From Centroberyx gerrardi (taxonomy: Eukaryota > Chordata > Actinopteri > Beryciformes > Berycidae): a stretch of 64,000 bases of DNA. The notes under the pieces were generated by a model. It was not told where the DNA came from and searched no databases. It saw only the letters and a program-made list of their open reading frames with translations. The DNA lies in contig NC_135998.1 of the NCBI RefSeq assembly GCF_048128805.1, forward strand, positions 16,754,156-16,818,155, in the 5' to 3' direction. This document shows, one piece after another, positions 35,361-48,567 of this stretch; positions within the stretch are counted from its first letter, which is position 1, and the number at the start of each line of letters is the position of its first letter. Made by a program: the position numbers and the translations under genes.

Positions 35361-38340
35361 ATATTACACGGATGTATCGGCGGGCGATACATGTTACAGC
35401 TGAGTAGACCCGCATGCAACAATGTCTGAAACTCGTAGACATGTTTGTTTACATTGCCGAGAGCACAGAACATCGCCCTCTATGTCAGAACTCAGCCGCT
35501 ATTTCCACATATGAAGCAGCCGATGCACATAACCCTGCATTTTCGTGAGATTTCTCATCGATGTGTGTTTCTCTAATTAATTTAACGACAGCCTATTTTG
35601 CATGGTAGCCTGTGTTGTTGTGCAGCTCACATAATGCATTGCTGAAGGCCTTTTTTTCTTTTTTCTTTTTTTTTTAAACATGTCGCACATGTGGCTGTAA
35701 AGCACCGTAATCCCTTTCGTGAGCCATCATGTTTGTGCATGTGTTTTGTTGTGATGATGTTAATGATAATTTGAGGGAGGAGGAGACGCGTGGCTCCACG
35801 TGCCCTGCCATCTAAGCAGCAAGTGGAGTTGTGTTTACACCCGCGCGCTGCTGCCCTCTCGTCTCTATTGTACAGTGTGCAGAGGGCTATCTACTGTAAT
35901 CTACTGTAAGATGCATACCGTGGGTTATATTTGATTAATGAGTGGCCTATCGATTTAGTACTGTGTAAATATTCCTTACAGATCCAGGCAGATGGTTGAC
36001 ATGCACAGGACTTACAGGCATAACCCTCTACTAAGTTAGTTTAGTATGTCACCCAGCATTGTTTTCAGTATGAAGGTATGATAACTGGTTTTCTTTTTGC
36101 CAATCAGAACAGTGGAAATCTATCACAGTTTCAACATTAATAATATCCTACAAATGCATACACATATCACTGAGGATGTATAATATTGTCTGCACACTCA
36201 AAGCAGCACAAAACACCAACAGTGCAGAGGAAAAATGTGTTTGGGCCAGTCCTACAATGTCACTTTATCCTTGGGAGGACATTTGAAACCAATGCAGAGA
36301 CCAGAATAATTTGGCCAAGACCAAAATGAGGCTGAAACCATACATTTTTTGGTGTTTTGAGACCAGTCCAGCTTTGTTATTCGCTGGCGTATTGGCATGG
36401 CAATTCCCCACACTGTTTGAACACGTTGTGTTAGAAATGCCATGATTCGTATTACCGTGAACAGATGTTAGTGTACTCTCTGTCCCTCCCGCACAGGGGT
36501 TGAACCAAGTTTAATGTCACTAAAATGCCAGCAGTTTGGGGAGACAATGGTGTGAAAGCAGTAAACTGCTGGCCTGTGATGGCCACACGTGTGAGGGAGA
36601 GAGGGAGAGAGAGAGAGGCCCACCTACTGTATTCATGCTAACGTGCATGAGCAAGCGAGAGCCTTCATCCTACCAGCCGTTAATCTCACTAATAAGCAGA
36701 AGATGCCTAATGCAAGGAGGAGGCTGGGGCAGGTGATTGCTTTAGCAATTTGTGTAGCATTACAAAGTGAATATAAAGCAATATGACTCAGACTGCCAGA
36801 CAGGCCTCCAGGACGTAAATAGTCTACATGTTCTGTTGTTCTCACGTTGTTTACATTTAATCACGCTTTCCTTCTGTCATATGTCATATGGATGTTACAG
36901 CCTAAGGAATTCCTGCAGTTATAACTGGTTTCCTGCCGGTTTTAATTGTCTAACCTACTTCCTGTTGTGTAATTAAAAGATAATGAAGTCTAACAGAAAC
37001 AGGATTGTGAGGCATGTAAATAGGCCATGATGGGTTGATTTTTTTTTCTTTCCTTATGTGCTGTTCAGCTAAAGGATGAATACGCTATATGCTGAAAGAT
37101 GGAGAGGAAAATAGCTTTTTGCATGCTGGAGGAAAGACTCCACTGCTCGGAATGCTGTTGCTTGTTAATGGTGTGGTGTTAGTTAACGGGTGATGGTCGT
37201 TTCAATAGGAAAATCTGTAGGCGCTTGTCCTCAAAAACGGACGTTGGCCTGGTAAAGTCTGTAAAACCTTGCAAAATGACAGATTCTTGAATCTACTGAG
37301 TATTGTATAAGAGGATTAGGGAAGTGCTTGTGACATTAACAACCAAATATAACTTTAGAAAAGAGGAGAGAGTTGCATAGTTATGTTACGTTACAACTGT
37401 CACAACAGTTCCCTTGGATGCATTTTCCATAGGTGGGAATTGCTTTCATTTTAAAGCTAAATGGGCATTTTCTTATTGCTGATGTTGTGTGTTGCTACTT
37501 TTATATGTCATTTGACAGTTGTGAGGAATTTTCATCATCCTGGGACCAACAAAACCAGCTCAAAACCTATTGTATAGCTTAAATACTGCATGCTCATCAA
37601 GTACAAAACAAGGCTGTTTTTCTTCAGTTCTTGAAAAGGCGAGGTTTTCATCCAACAGCAGTGGACATTGTGTAGTTAAATTCAAGTTGGCCTTATTAAA
37701 AGTACAATGGAAAAACTTCATCACAAGTCCCAGGCACTCACTGAATTCACTGGATATATACCCATGGTGTACATAAAACATACATAAACCGATTTATACA
37801 CAAGCTGATAAATAAACAGTGTATCAGCTGTTATGCTTAAGAATTGTCATGGCCAGCATGTAGCCATAAGAGGTGTCCCACTAGGTTAATACTGCTGAGT
37901 ATGCATAGGCTAGGCCCGTGTAGTAAATCCTGTGCTTCCTTCATCTCGGAAGAGGAAAATAAGTGGGTTGGGTCGATTAGGGGATTTCCATGTGTTAAGT
38001 AATGCATGGAATGAGCCATTGACACGCAGCGTACACTAGCTAGCGTCCTTACACGCACACAGTGGTGCCCTCACTCTGTCAGGATTTAGACTTGTGGCAG
38101 AACAACTCGGTCTAATTCCTTTTCAAAATGGCGTCTTGTTTTCCCTCCAGCTCTCTGTGCATGCTGCCTCTCTCGTCCAAAGTCATGTTTGCCCTTGAGT
38201 CTGAAGGGTCTCGAGCCAACAGCCACACAACTTAATATTGGTGTGTTTTTTTTTAAGGGTCTTTACTTGTCTGTGCATTCCTCGTTTTCTTTCTCTTTCA
38301 TTTTGAACACCATCTCATGTCACTCACATTCACCAGCCGG

Positions 38341-38374
<34 letters not shown>

Positions 38375-41300
38375 CCACTGTCCATGCAGCCTTTCTGCTC
38401 AACGCCCACTCTCACTTCTAGCCTTCTAATTTGCAAGTTTTCATAATTGTTTTCGCTGTTCATTAGGTGGTTCAAGGCTCAGCTTGTAATTGTGTTGTGT
38501 GCCTTAAGCATGAGGCCGTAAGTCACTTCTACTTGAGTTACAAAGTCTATAGGTTGTTTTTACGAAGGGAGCAACGTGTTTCATGTTTGAATAGTTGGGC
38601 TGTTTTCCAGTGTTAGCTGTTGCCTAATGTTGGGCTGTAGCAAAACACTACTGACAAGCCCCATTATACTCAGACAGTTGCCTAGAAATTATTACAATTT
38701 GATTATACATGGATTGATGTTAGGTGGGCTTTCATTGCATGTTGTTGAGCTGTATGCTTTCCTAGGGATTTTTCAGGGGAAGCCGAGTTGGCTGCAGCCA
38801 TGCATGTACACAGTCACACCCTTCTTCGAGCGGGAGGCTGGCCTAAGCAGGGAACTGAACCTATTTGACTGAGGGAGGCACTGACCTGGAGTACAATTGC
38901 AGGGTTTCTAGCACTCCCACACATTTTCAGGGTTTTACCACTCCTACTCGGAGAAGCTTTAGCTTCTTTAGTGGTCAGATATCCTGCCTCTTAACTGCCA
39001 GCTCTTATACCTGAAGTGTGCATACTATGGGTTTCCCCTACCATTTTCCAGCCGCGGCAAGGCAGAATACCAAAGGTCCGCCCTGGCTGTCATACCTGCT
39101 AAGTCTGCCATGTTTCTCGGGTTTGTCCCTCATGTTGGCTTTTTCTCTTTTTGTGCTGACAGGACGCTATTTCCCCTGTTAATCTTGCATATTTCAGAGA
39201 AATTCCCATTTGTAGTTAATTAGGATCTTTGCAGCAGTTGTTTGTACTGGTTGGGCATGCCTTGCGTGTTCCAACTAAAAAAACAATATGGTAAAACAAG
39301 ACAAGCAGAAAATACTGCTGGATGAATTGAGAATTGTTAATCTTTATGCTAATTTCGGTTTGGCATAAGTTTTAAAAAGCAGAATCAGATGTGATCTACA
39401 AGAGAAAGTTGGCAATTAGATTCACTGAGCTGCTGGACTGCCAGAAAACATGGCAGAGTAGAGAAATGAAAATAGCTGTGTGCGTGTGTGTGGTCTGTGG
39501 CTTTGTCTGTTGGGATGGGGGCGTTTTGTGCTGGAAAATGCAGCTTATTTTCAGGTGTCGATACTGGCAGGTATGGATTTGCAGCAGAGGTTGGGGAAAG
39601 CGTTCCTGCTGCACCGTCTCAGGACTCTAGGCCGAAAACATCCAGCAACCCCCTGGTGCATTATAGGCCTCATCCACCACCTACTTGTGTTTAAAAGCAT
39701 AGATAGGCACAGTAAAAATATGAGACCAATTTTATATTATGAAGGGTAGTGAAATCTACCACCTCTGTATCTCAGACAGGTTGGCACACAATGAACCTTT
39801 TTATGTTGAAGTAAAGTACTATCAAAAAGGTCCAGACACATACAGTACACTGGTGCACTAACATTAGTCTCCAATATTGGCCTTTCACTGATGTATCAGT
39901 AATGGTATATCTCTGATCTCTATCCAATTTTACATTAAACCTACGAACCCCAGAATATACCTATGGTAAATGGGGTTTAAACATTTTTAGGTATATGGAC
40001 AAAGGCATTATGTTACTTTTTGTGTCAGGCTACTATTGGAATGGGAATTGCATTACTGTATGTTAGATGTATTGCAGCCTGACATTATTCATTGGCCCCA
40101 TTGTTCTTGTGCTTATCTTAGACTTAAGTTTTATTGTTTTGAATTGCATGGAGTTCCAAAACAGTTCAGTAAAACTAAAAGGCAAATTGAGGTGCCATTG
40201 CCTTTCACTTGTTGTTTTTTGAGAAACATTTCTTGATGCCTCATTACCAATTAGAGGAATATTGCCTAACCTGGCTTGGAAGACATGCATGGCACAGTAC
40301 GACAGGTGAGGCATAGTTATTTAACTTTCCAGGGCCAGAAATTAGGACGAGGGCAAAATCGACTAAACTGAACTCTAGCTTGTTAAAAATGGCATCCAAT
40401 TTTTTCTTCTTAACACAATGGTTAAAAGCTAGGAACAAGAGTCACTTTGTGAGGAGAGCACCCAACGGACACACAAAACAAGCACCCGTTGCCACCTGTA
40501 CTGGTAATTGCTGCTAATTAGGAGTGGAATGTGTTGAAAAAGAGCGGATGTGTGTGCAGAATTATGCATAAATTAAGAGATAAAAGATGGAGGCTCGGTA
40601 GATGGCAGGCATACAGGCACACCCCGTGTCATTGTTTTTGGAAATGTGACCTATTTCTTCTTTCGCTCACACTCTTCGCTAAGGCGGGCGGTGGGCGGAG
40701 AGGGGGACGAAGAAGAATTGGGGCTGGGGATGGAGGAGTTGGGGGTTGGATGGCCTGATTGAGCAAAGAGGGCATTTTCTGCCCTGCTATGAAATCTCCA
40801 AATTCTTTGTTTGGGGAGCAGCAACACAATCTCTCCACCAGCAGTGTTGGTGTGACTTGGGTTTCACACCTTTAAACCTCTTTTACCACAGACAAATAGT
40901 CACTAAAATACAACGGACCACCATGATTTCTATTTCATTATTCAGCCTATTTATTTGGCATAATGCATTTGATCCTGTTTTGCAGGTGTTGTCCATGCAG
41001 CTTGGATCAGCTTGATATCTCTTTAAAAGCTTTAGAAGCTCTTTAAAAGCCTTAGAATACGGTGCTAGGTGTCAACATATTGATACAATATTGGCAAAGT
41101 AATGCAATATTAAATCACAGTGAAATTTCTGTCCAGCCCCAATTTTTACACTACAATGGTTATTATTGGCTGTGGATCTATCTTAAATACAAAAACATTG
41201 AAAATATAGGCTACTTATATCGGCTGATATAAGGCAGTTTGAATTATATATTGATGATCTGATAATATTTGTCTGGCCCTAGCTGTTGAATGTTTTTATG

Positions 41301-44170
41301 GCGTCTAGGCAGCCACAGCTCTCTCTGTTTTCTTTGTTCGGGGTTGTCTTTCTTACTTTGTACTTTGGTGTCTGTTATGATAAGAAATGAGTCTTTGAGA
41401 GACTATCTGTTTAAATGCCACAGAGAAATTAGCTTTGTGGAGAGGTGTTAATTTTGTTCCACTGAACAATGTGATACACACACACACATGCACACACACA
41501 CACATGCACACGCACGCATACAGACCGTTGCCATGCCAAAGATGTTTGACTGTATTTTGTCGATGCCTCTGAGAATTTTTCCAGTCAAGTGTCTCCAGTC
41601 GGTGTAAAGCATTTGTGATGATGTGTTACCGTGTTGAAATGTTTCTTACTGGAACACTGATTGTAATGAACATTTCACCGTCATATAATGAAGATACCAG
41701 AGGCAGTGTTATTTTTATTATACTGCATCATTTATGGCAAAGGAGAAAATGCCATATCCTTTGTAGTGAACTCTTCCTGATGATGTCATGCTGTCCTACA
41801 CACTACAGATAATCCACACGGCAGTATTTCTCTACAAGACACCCCGACCTCAAAAAAATATTCCATTTCCATAACATTACCTGTGCAGACGACGGCCCCT
41901 TGTTTTGAATGTCATTCGGCTGGTTATTACTGATGCCGGGGCTGTAAAACATCGCGGTGAGAAGCTGATTGCTTATTTCAGGGCTGAAATACAGATTATA
42001 CTGATCGTGATGAAGTTGCCGTGGAGAGCCAGGGCAGCTCAGATATGGTTTATGAGGTTTGATACGGGGGCATGAAATATGTTGCTCTGACACTCCGGAT
42101 GACTGATTTATTGTCTGTCTGCCTGATTCTCTTTGTCCATCTACCCAATACTTCTTAACAGCGAGCCTGCTTGCTGCCGATCCTGCCAACTATCTTATTC
42201 TCTGTGCAGGATGCTCGCTATTTGTCTGTCTGTCTGTCTCTGATGGTCTGCCCGTCTTTCCAAATGCAGCCCTACAGGACCAAGCGGTCGCAAACAGACA
42301 GACAGACAGACAGAGGGAGATAGACAATGAGTGAGACTGACTCAAAGACCGATCATAGTCAGGCAGAGAGACAGACAGACAGACAAACGCCGAGATAGAC
42401 TGCCACAGTCAGCCAGACAGACAGGCAGGTGAGTATAGCAACCACTGTATGGCTGTATTTGCACCACTGCTCCTCTGATCTAAATTTCATGAGACTATTA
42501 AAAATGGGGAGGGATGGGGAAATTGCGCTCACTCACTCTACTGCTCTACTGCGATGCCTCTAGCCGCTCTCCTCCTCGCTCTCTAATAACGAAGAAGAGA
42601 AGGGGAGCGAGAGAGTGGCGGCCATGCTTGTCTCCGCAGCACAATGGGCTTGTGGGCTTGAGGACTGAAATGAATAGCTGATGTCTGTAATGAGTTGGCG
42701 TGTCCGCCATAAGCTCCATTTCTAAAGCGCTGGTGTACAAGGAAGTAAAAAATAGTGTTTCTAATCGGCCCTCTCGGTTTTTAAAGAGCTTATGTTTTTT
42801 TGAGCGAAGCCATTTTCTGACACCCATTTGCCTTTCCACCAGAAAACCACAGACAGGGTTGAGGTGTGATGGTGGTGGTGGGTTGGTGTAGACAAAGATT
42901 GTGTATATGATTCAGGTTCATTGGGGGGGCTGCTCTTTATTGGTTGCCATAGCAACCCAGTCATTTCTTTTTTTTTTCACCCCCAGCCACATCTCCTTCC
43001 CTATCACTTTAATTCGCTCATTCATTTCTTTTCTTTTTTTTTCTTTTTTTTGGAGAAAAACAGAGCGGATGGTGAGTGGAGGTGCAGTTCAGCATCCATT
43101 GCTCTTAAATTTGATAGGTAAATAAACCATAACGTGACTAATTAGTATTGTCGAGTAGCAGCTTAACGGCCATAGATGGCTACTGCTCCAAACAGTTTTC
43201 TTGCCTTTTATTTGGAATAGGCTAAATCAGTTCAGTCGTCCACTTTGATCTGCAGTTAAATGTATTTAATCACTAGCTGCACATAGGCGTATTTGAGAAT
43301 GGAAAACAAATGTTGTTGTTGACTCTTTCAAACAGCATACTTCAACACCACTGGTGTATTTACAGGTGTGGAGGTTCAGTCAAGTGCTGTGTTTCGTTGC
43401 GTCCTCCTGATGCCGCTCAGTGCAGTAACAACACATGGTGGTTTTCTCTCACTGAGCTCAACAGTGGCATGTTGTCTCTGTCTAATGTGCTCTTTGTTTG
43501 TCCTTGACAAGCAGCCTAGCGTGTTTGTCTGAGGGCGCGCTGCAGTGCGATGCTATTCATTTGGTAACACCCGGGTGTCCATCAGGAAAGAAATCGGGGA
43601 CAAAATTTGAAAAGAATATCTTTGTGTGCAAATGTGCTTGTGTTCAAATACAGTCTATTTGGGCATGTTGATGCCTGAGTGAAGCTGCGTACGTTGCTGT
43701 GTCTGTGCATCTGTATGTTCATGACCATTCATGTGTGTTTGTGTCTTTTGTTTCAGATGGAAGATGGCCAGACACTGTTTGACTACAATGTGGGCCTCAA
43801 CGACATTGTTCAGCTGCTGATCCGCTCTCAGAGCGACCCTCCTGACAGCCCCGCGCCCAAGGACTCTGCGGGTGTAGCCTGTAGTTCGGCTCCGCCCCCC
43901 GGCTCCAGGCCTGCAGGCCAGAACTCCCCGGAGCCGGCCTCACCCGCTGCTATGGCTAGTCCGACCAATGCAAATGACAACATCGCAGTCAACAACAAGA
44001 CCAGCAGCATCACTACCAGCACCAGTAATGTAGCCAAGCCGGACCCCAACGCTACCAGTAACTTGACCAGTACCAAAAATGGGTCCAAGTCCTCCAGCCC
44101 AGCACAGGACATCCAGCCATCCACGTCCAGCCGAAACGCACTAGCCGACCCGGGAATCGGGATGTACAAG
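35011..44170 (+). CDS. uhrf2: uhrf2 exons 1-2: ubiquitin-like domain and linker
   Basis: Exon 1 (35011-35163) gives [19 protein letters not shown]...[10 protein letters not shown]; exon 2 (43757-44170) continues [20 protein letters not shown]. Together they form the UBL fold (about 78 residues) that in UHRF proteins helps activate H3 ubiquitination. The rest of exon 2 is a Ser/Asn/Thr/Pro-rich linker (about residues 80-180) ending in the conserved DPGIGMYK that leads into the tandem Tudor domain. The ATG is chosen as the family's MWIQ start. Confidence 0.95.
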
Positions 44171-47100
44171 GTGAGATGGGGGCGGGGCAATGACATTTTG
44201 GGAACTGGGAAATTTTCCCTGTGTTTTTAAAAGGTTCATGCACAATGATGGACCTAACACAAGTTCATCCAAAGGTCTGAAATTGTCCACACTGTCTTTG
44301 AAAGCGTGAAAGGTTTTTAAGGTGGCAATTCCTAGCAATATATAAATGGAGATAAAAAATTACTTTAATTGATTGGTTTCTTTAATGAAAGGCATTCTAG
44401 CCTACGATAATGCTGCCTTTATCTTTTGTATATTTTGTTGTGTTACAAAATAATTTATTAATGAAACTATTATTGAGAGCTAATGAAAAAACAAGCATGT
44501 AATTTGTGACAAGCTGCGACCTATTTGGCTCAATGAAACCAACTGCACCTCCCCTGCATTGCTGTTTTGATGTGTGCTAATAATGTGATAATCAAACAGC
44601 CAATCAGGAAAGGGGGAGGGGCTTAAATCACACCACAACAGGAAACTCTCCCTCTCCAATGAGCAGTCACACATCACAATGTAGTTTCAGAATCAATAGA
44701 TAAACACAATCAAAAACAGCCATTCAGGAAAGGGCAAAAATCACAAATCAATACGACACTCTGTCCCGAGTCCGATGAGCCATCACTCTGGTCAGTGCAA
44801 CTTTGGGATCAATAGATAAAGACAATAAAAAAACAACCAAATAGGAAAAGAACAGGAGCAGAATTGACATCTAATCAACACAGAACTGTCCCGAGTCCGA
44901 CGGGCCGTCACTCCTGTCAGTGCAACTTTGGGATCAACAGATATAAACGATCACACATCTCAGTGAGACTTGTGGATCAATAGACAAGCCGTCACTCTGA
45001 CAAGCCGTCACTCATGTCAGTGTCAGTTTGGGATGAATATAAATGAAAAGCAGCACAACATTTTGTGAAATGTTTGGGACAGAGAGATGTATACTAGCTG
45101 CTGGTCACAGTTTTATGTCATGGTACTCAAACTTTACCTTTAGGTTGAAGTTAAGTGCTCAGTTTTCTATTTTCTATTCAGTTTTGGAAGCTGTGTGATA
45201 AGTTAGTTGAGTGCAGCTAGTAGTAGATAGTATCATACGTTAATGCTGTCCTTTTTGGCTTCTCACAGCTGCATGAAATCCTAACCTGGACTTTATAATC
45301 GCCAGAACAGGGAAGAAAAGTCACCAGGTTGTCCTCCGGTAGTCGTGTCTAAAGCCCAGTGAGAAAAAGCTTTACTCTTCCATCTGTAATTTGAAAATTT
45401 GTGTTACCGAGAACACTGAATTATATATCAGGTGTCACATTTTAGAAATGGATTCCATATAAAAACAAGCGTCTTTCACTGATCATAAGGCAAGGCAAGG
45501 CAGCTTTATTTGTATAGCACATTTCATACACTGAGGCAATTCAAAGTGCTTTACAGAGTAATAAAAAATACAGTAAAGGTAAAACATTTACAATTAAAAA
45601 GTGCAAAAGTACAGACGAGATCCACAAGATAAAAGACTTAAAAAGTAAACTAGTGCAGTTCAAATCAAGTGAAATAGAAAGATAAATAAAAGAACAAGAG
45701 GATTAGAAAAGTGAAAAGTGCATTAAAATCACATTTAAAAGAAAATAAAAAAGATATAAATAAATATTACAGTGCAGATGAGTGTTGCCCTAGATTTCTT
45801 AAAAAGCCCTGGCGAACAGAAACGTTTTAAGCCCTGATTTAAAAGATTGTAAAGTGGAGGCAGACCTCAGATTTTCTGGAAGTTTGTTCCAGGCATGAGG
45901 AGCATAAAAACGAAAAGCTGCTTCTCCATGCTTTGTTCTGACCCTGGGAACAGTAAGCAGACCAGCACCTGAAGACCTGAGGGGTCTGGCGGGTTCGTAA
46001 CATTGAAGGAGATCAGAAATGTATTTTGGTCCTAAACCATTAAGTGCTTTATAAACATGCAACAGAATTTTAAACTCAATTCTTTGGCACACAGGAAGCC
46101 AATGCAGAGATCTCAGCACTGGAGTGATGTGGTCCATTTTCGTAGTCCTGGTTCGAACCCTGGCAGCAACATTCTGGATGAGCTGCAGTTGTTTAGTAGC
46201 TTTTTTAGAGAGACCTGTAGACACCTGTTACAGTAGTCAAGCCTAATAAAAATAAATGCATGAACAAGTTTTTCAAGGTCCTGCTTGGACATGAATTCTT
46301 TAATTCTTGCGATATTTTTAAGGTGATAGTAGGCAGATTTTGTAATTGTCTTGATGTGGCTATTGAAGTTTAGGTCAGAGTCCATAACTACACCAAGATT
46401 TCTGACTTGGTTTTTAGTCTCCAGTGAGAGGGATTCAAGGTGAACAGTGACTTTAAGTCCACCAAAAACAATTATTTCAGTTTTATCTTTATTTAGTTGC
46501 AGAAAATTGTGGCACATCCAGTCATTGATTTGTTCAATGCACTTATTTAGTGAGTCTATTGGACCATAGTCATCTGTTAAAAAGCTATGTAGATCTGTGT
46601 GTCGTCTGCGTAATTATGATAGGAAATACTGTTGTTTTGCATAATTTGAGCTAGTGGCAGCATGTAGTTAGCTGCAGGCTGCTGAAGATTCAACTGTGTA
46701 TTGTAGGTTATAGTTATACTGTATAACCATATCTATTGAAAATGGGCTCTCTTTTAAGGTTTGTGTATTCAAGTGTTTTTTTGAGAAATGATTTTGGATT
46801 TGCTAAGTGAAGGTTATGTGAAGGTTGAGAGACCGAAACATCATGCTGTTATAACTAAACAAGCGCAAATTCGCAATAGCTGCGACCACGTACGCGCATG
46901 CATACATGCGTGGGGAAATTTTTGTCGACCGACCGACCGACCGACTGACCGACAGAGCGAGCTATAGAGCTGCTGGTCGCAGCTAATTAACAGATTTCTA
47001 TTTTTCTACTACAAGGGAGTATTGTGCCTGTCTCTCTCGGATTTGCTAATTGGAAAATGTGCAGCATCTCTCACCTCACAGCAAGAGGGTCCTGGGTTTG

Positions 47101-48514
47101 AATTTCGGCTTCGGTCCTTTCTGTGTGGCGTTTGCATGTTCTCCCTGTGTTTACCTGGGTTTCCTCCCACAGTCCAAAGACATGCAGGTCAGGTGGACTG
47201 GAGACTCTAAACTGCCCATAGATGTGAATGAGAGTTTGTTTGTCTGTGTTTGTCTGTGTGTGTTCACCCTGTGATGGACTGACAACCTGTCCAGGGTGTT
47301 TCCCTGCCTTCCACCCAATGCATGCTGGGATAGGCTCCAGCCCCCCCATGACCCCGAATAGGAATAAGCAGGAAAAGACAATGCATGAATGAATAATGAA
47401 AATTCATGTGGATTTTGTCAAGAATTAACACATTTTCCCCCTTGTACCAGAAACATACCAAACTGCAGTCTCAGTACCAAGTTATGAACCGAACTATTCT
47501 AAATAAAAACAACAACAAACTTTATTCATAGCACTTGTCAAAACAAATGTTGCAAAGTATTAAAACATGTACAAAGTGTTACATAAGGAAAGGCAAAACG
47601 TAGTGCAAAGTACAGGTGAATAAATAAAACTAAAGTAGATGCAAGTTTATATTATAAGAATTGGCAGTCATAAAAAGGCCTGTTCATGGGCGCTAGAAAG
47701 TAAAACAATACGAGATGAATCAATAAAATGGAAGAGGCCAATATAAAAAATTGGCAGATATAAAAAGGCTTCTTCAAAACCCCTGCACCACAACCTAAAT
47801 ATGAAGTCCAAGTAATGAGTGACATTAAATGTTGAGAAAATATTTGTCAGTGGCACAATTTAGCTCAAATGCACACTAGACTTTTCTTATTTAAATGTTT
47901 ATAGCCTACCTTTTTATGTGTTTGTTGAATTTTCTTTGATGCAGTTGAGCATTCTGTAATGGTTGCATTTTGAAATTATTTTGTAGCCTAACAAAACATA
48001 CAAAAAGTCAATGCACAAACATTTGAGTGCGACTGTAGTTTTTTTCTTTACTCAGCAGTCTCTTTTCTTTTCTTCACTGCCCTGTGCTAGAGCACTGCAG
48101 AGGGTTTAGATACTGTAGTGTAGCCAAAATGACCTGGGCTGTGTGTGTGTGTGTGTGTGTGTGTATGCACGTGCACACACGTGCATGCACCTTTCCAGTC
48201 TCACTACTTATGTGTCTATCCATAGCCCTGATACCTTGATTTCCTTCATTTCTGTTCCTTTTGCAGCATTACTTACAAGGAGTGATGACACACACACACA
48301 CATGCACACACACACACACACACACAAAGCCAGGCCAGAGGAATGACACATGCTTTGTGATCATCATGATGGCCTGTCAGACCAGCCAACCCACAGGGGG
48401 TTTGTGGGTTGCCCTGCCAGAAAGCCACATGCCAAACCACACATTATAAACCGGTCCTAGTCACCCAGGCACTTGCCAAGTCACACATTATAAAGAGGGT
48501 CTAGTCACCCAGTG

Positions 48515-48567
<53 letters not shown>

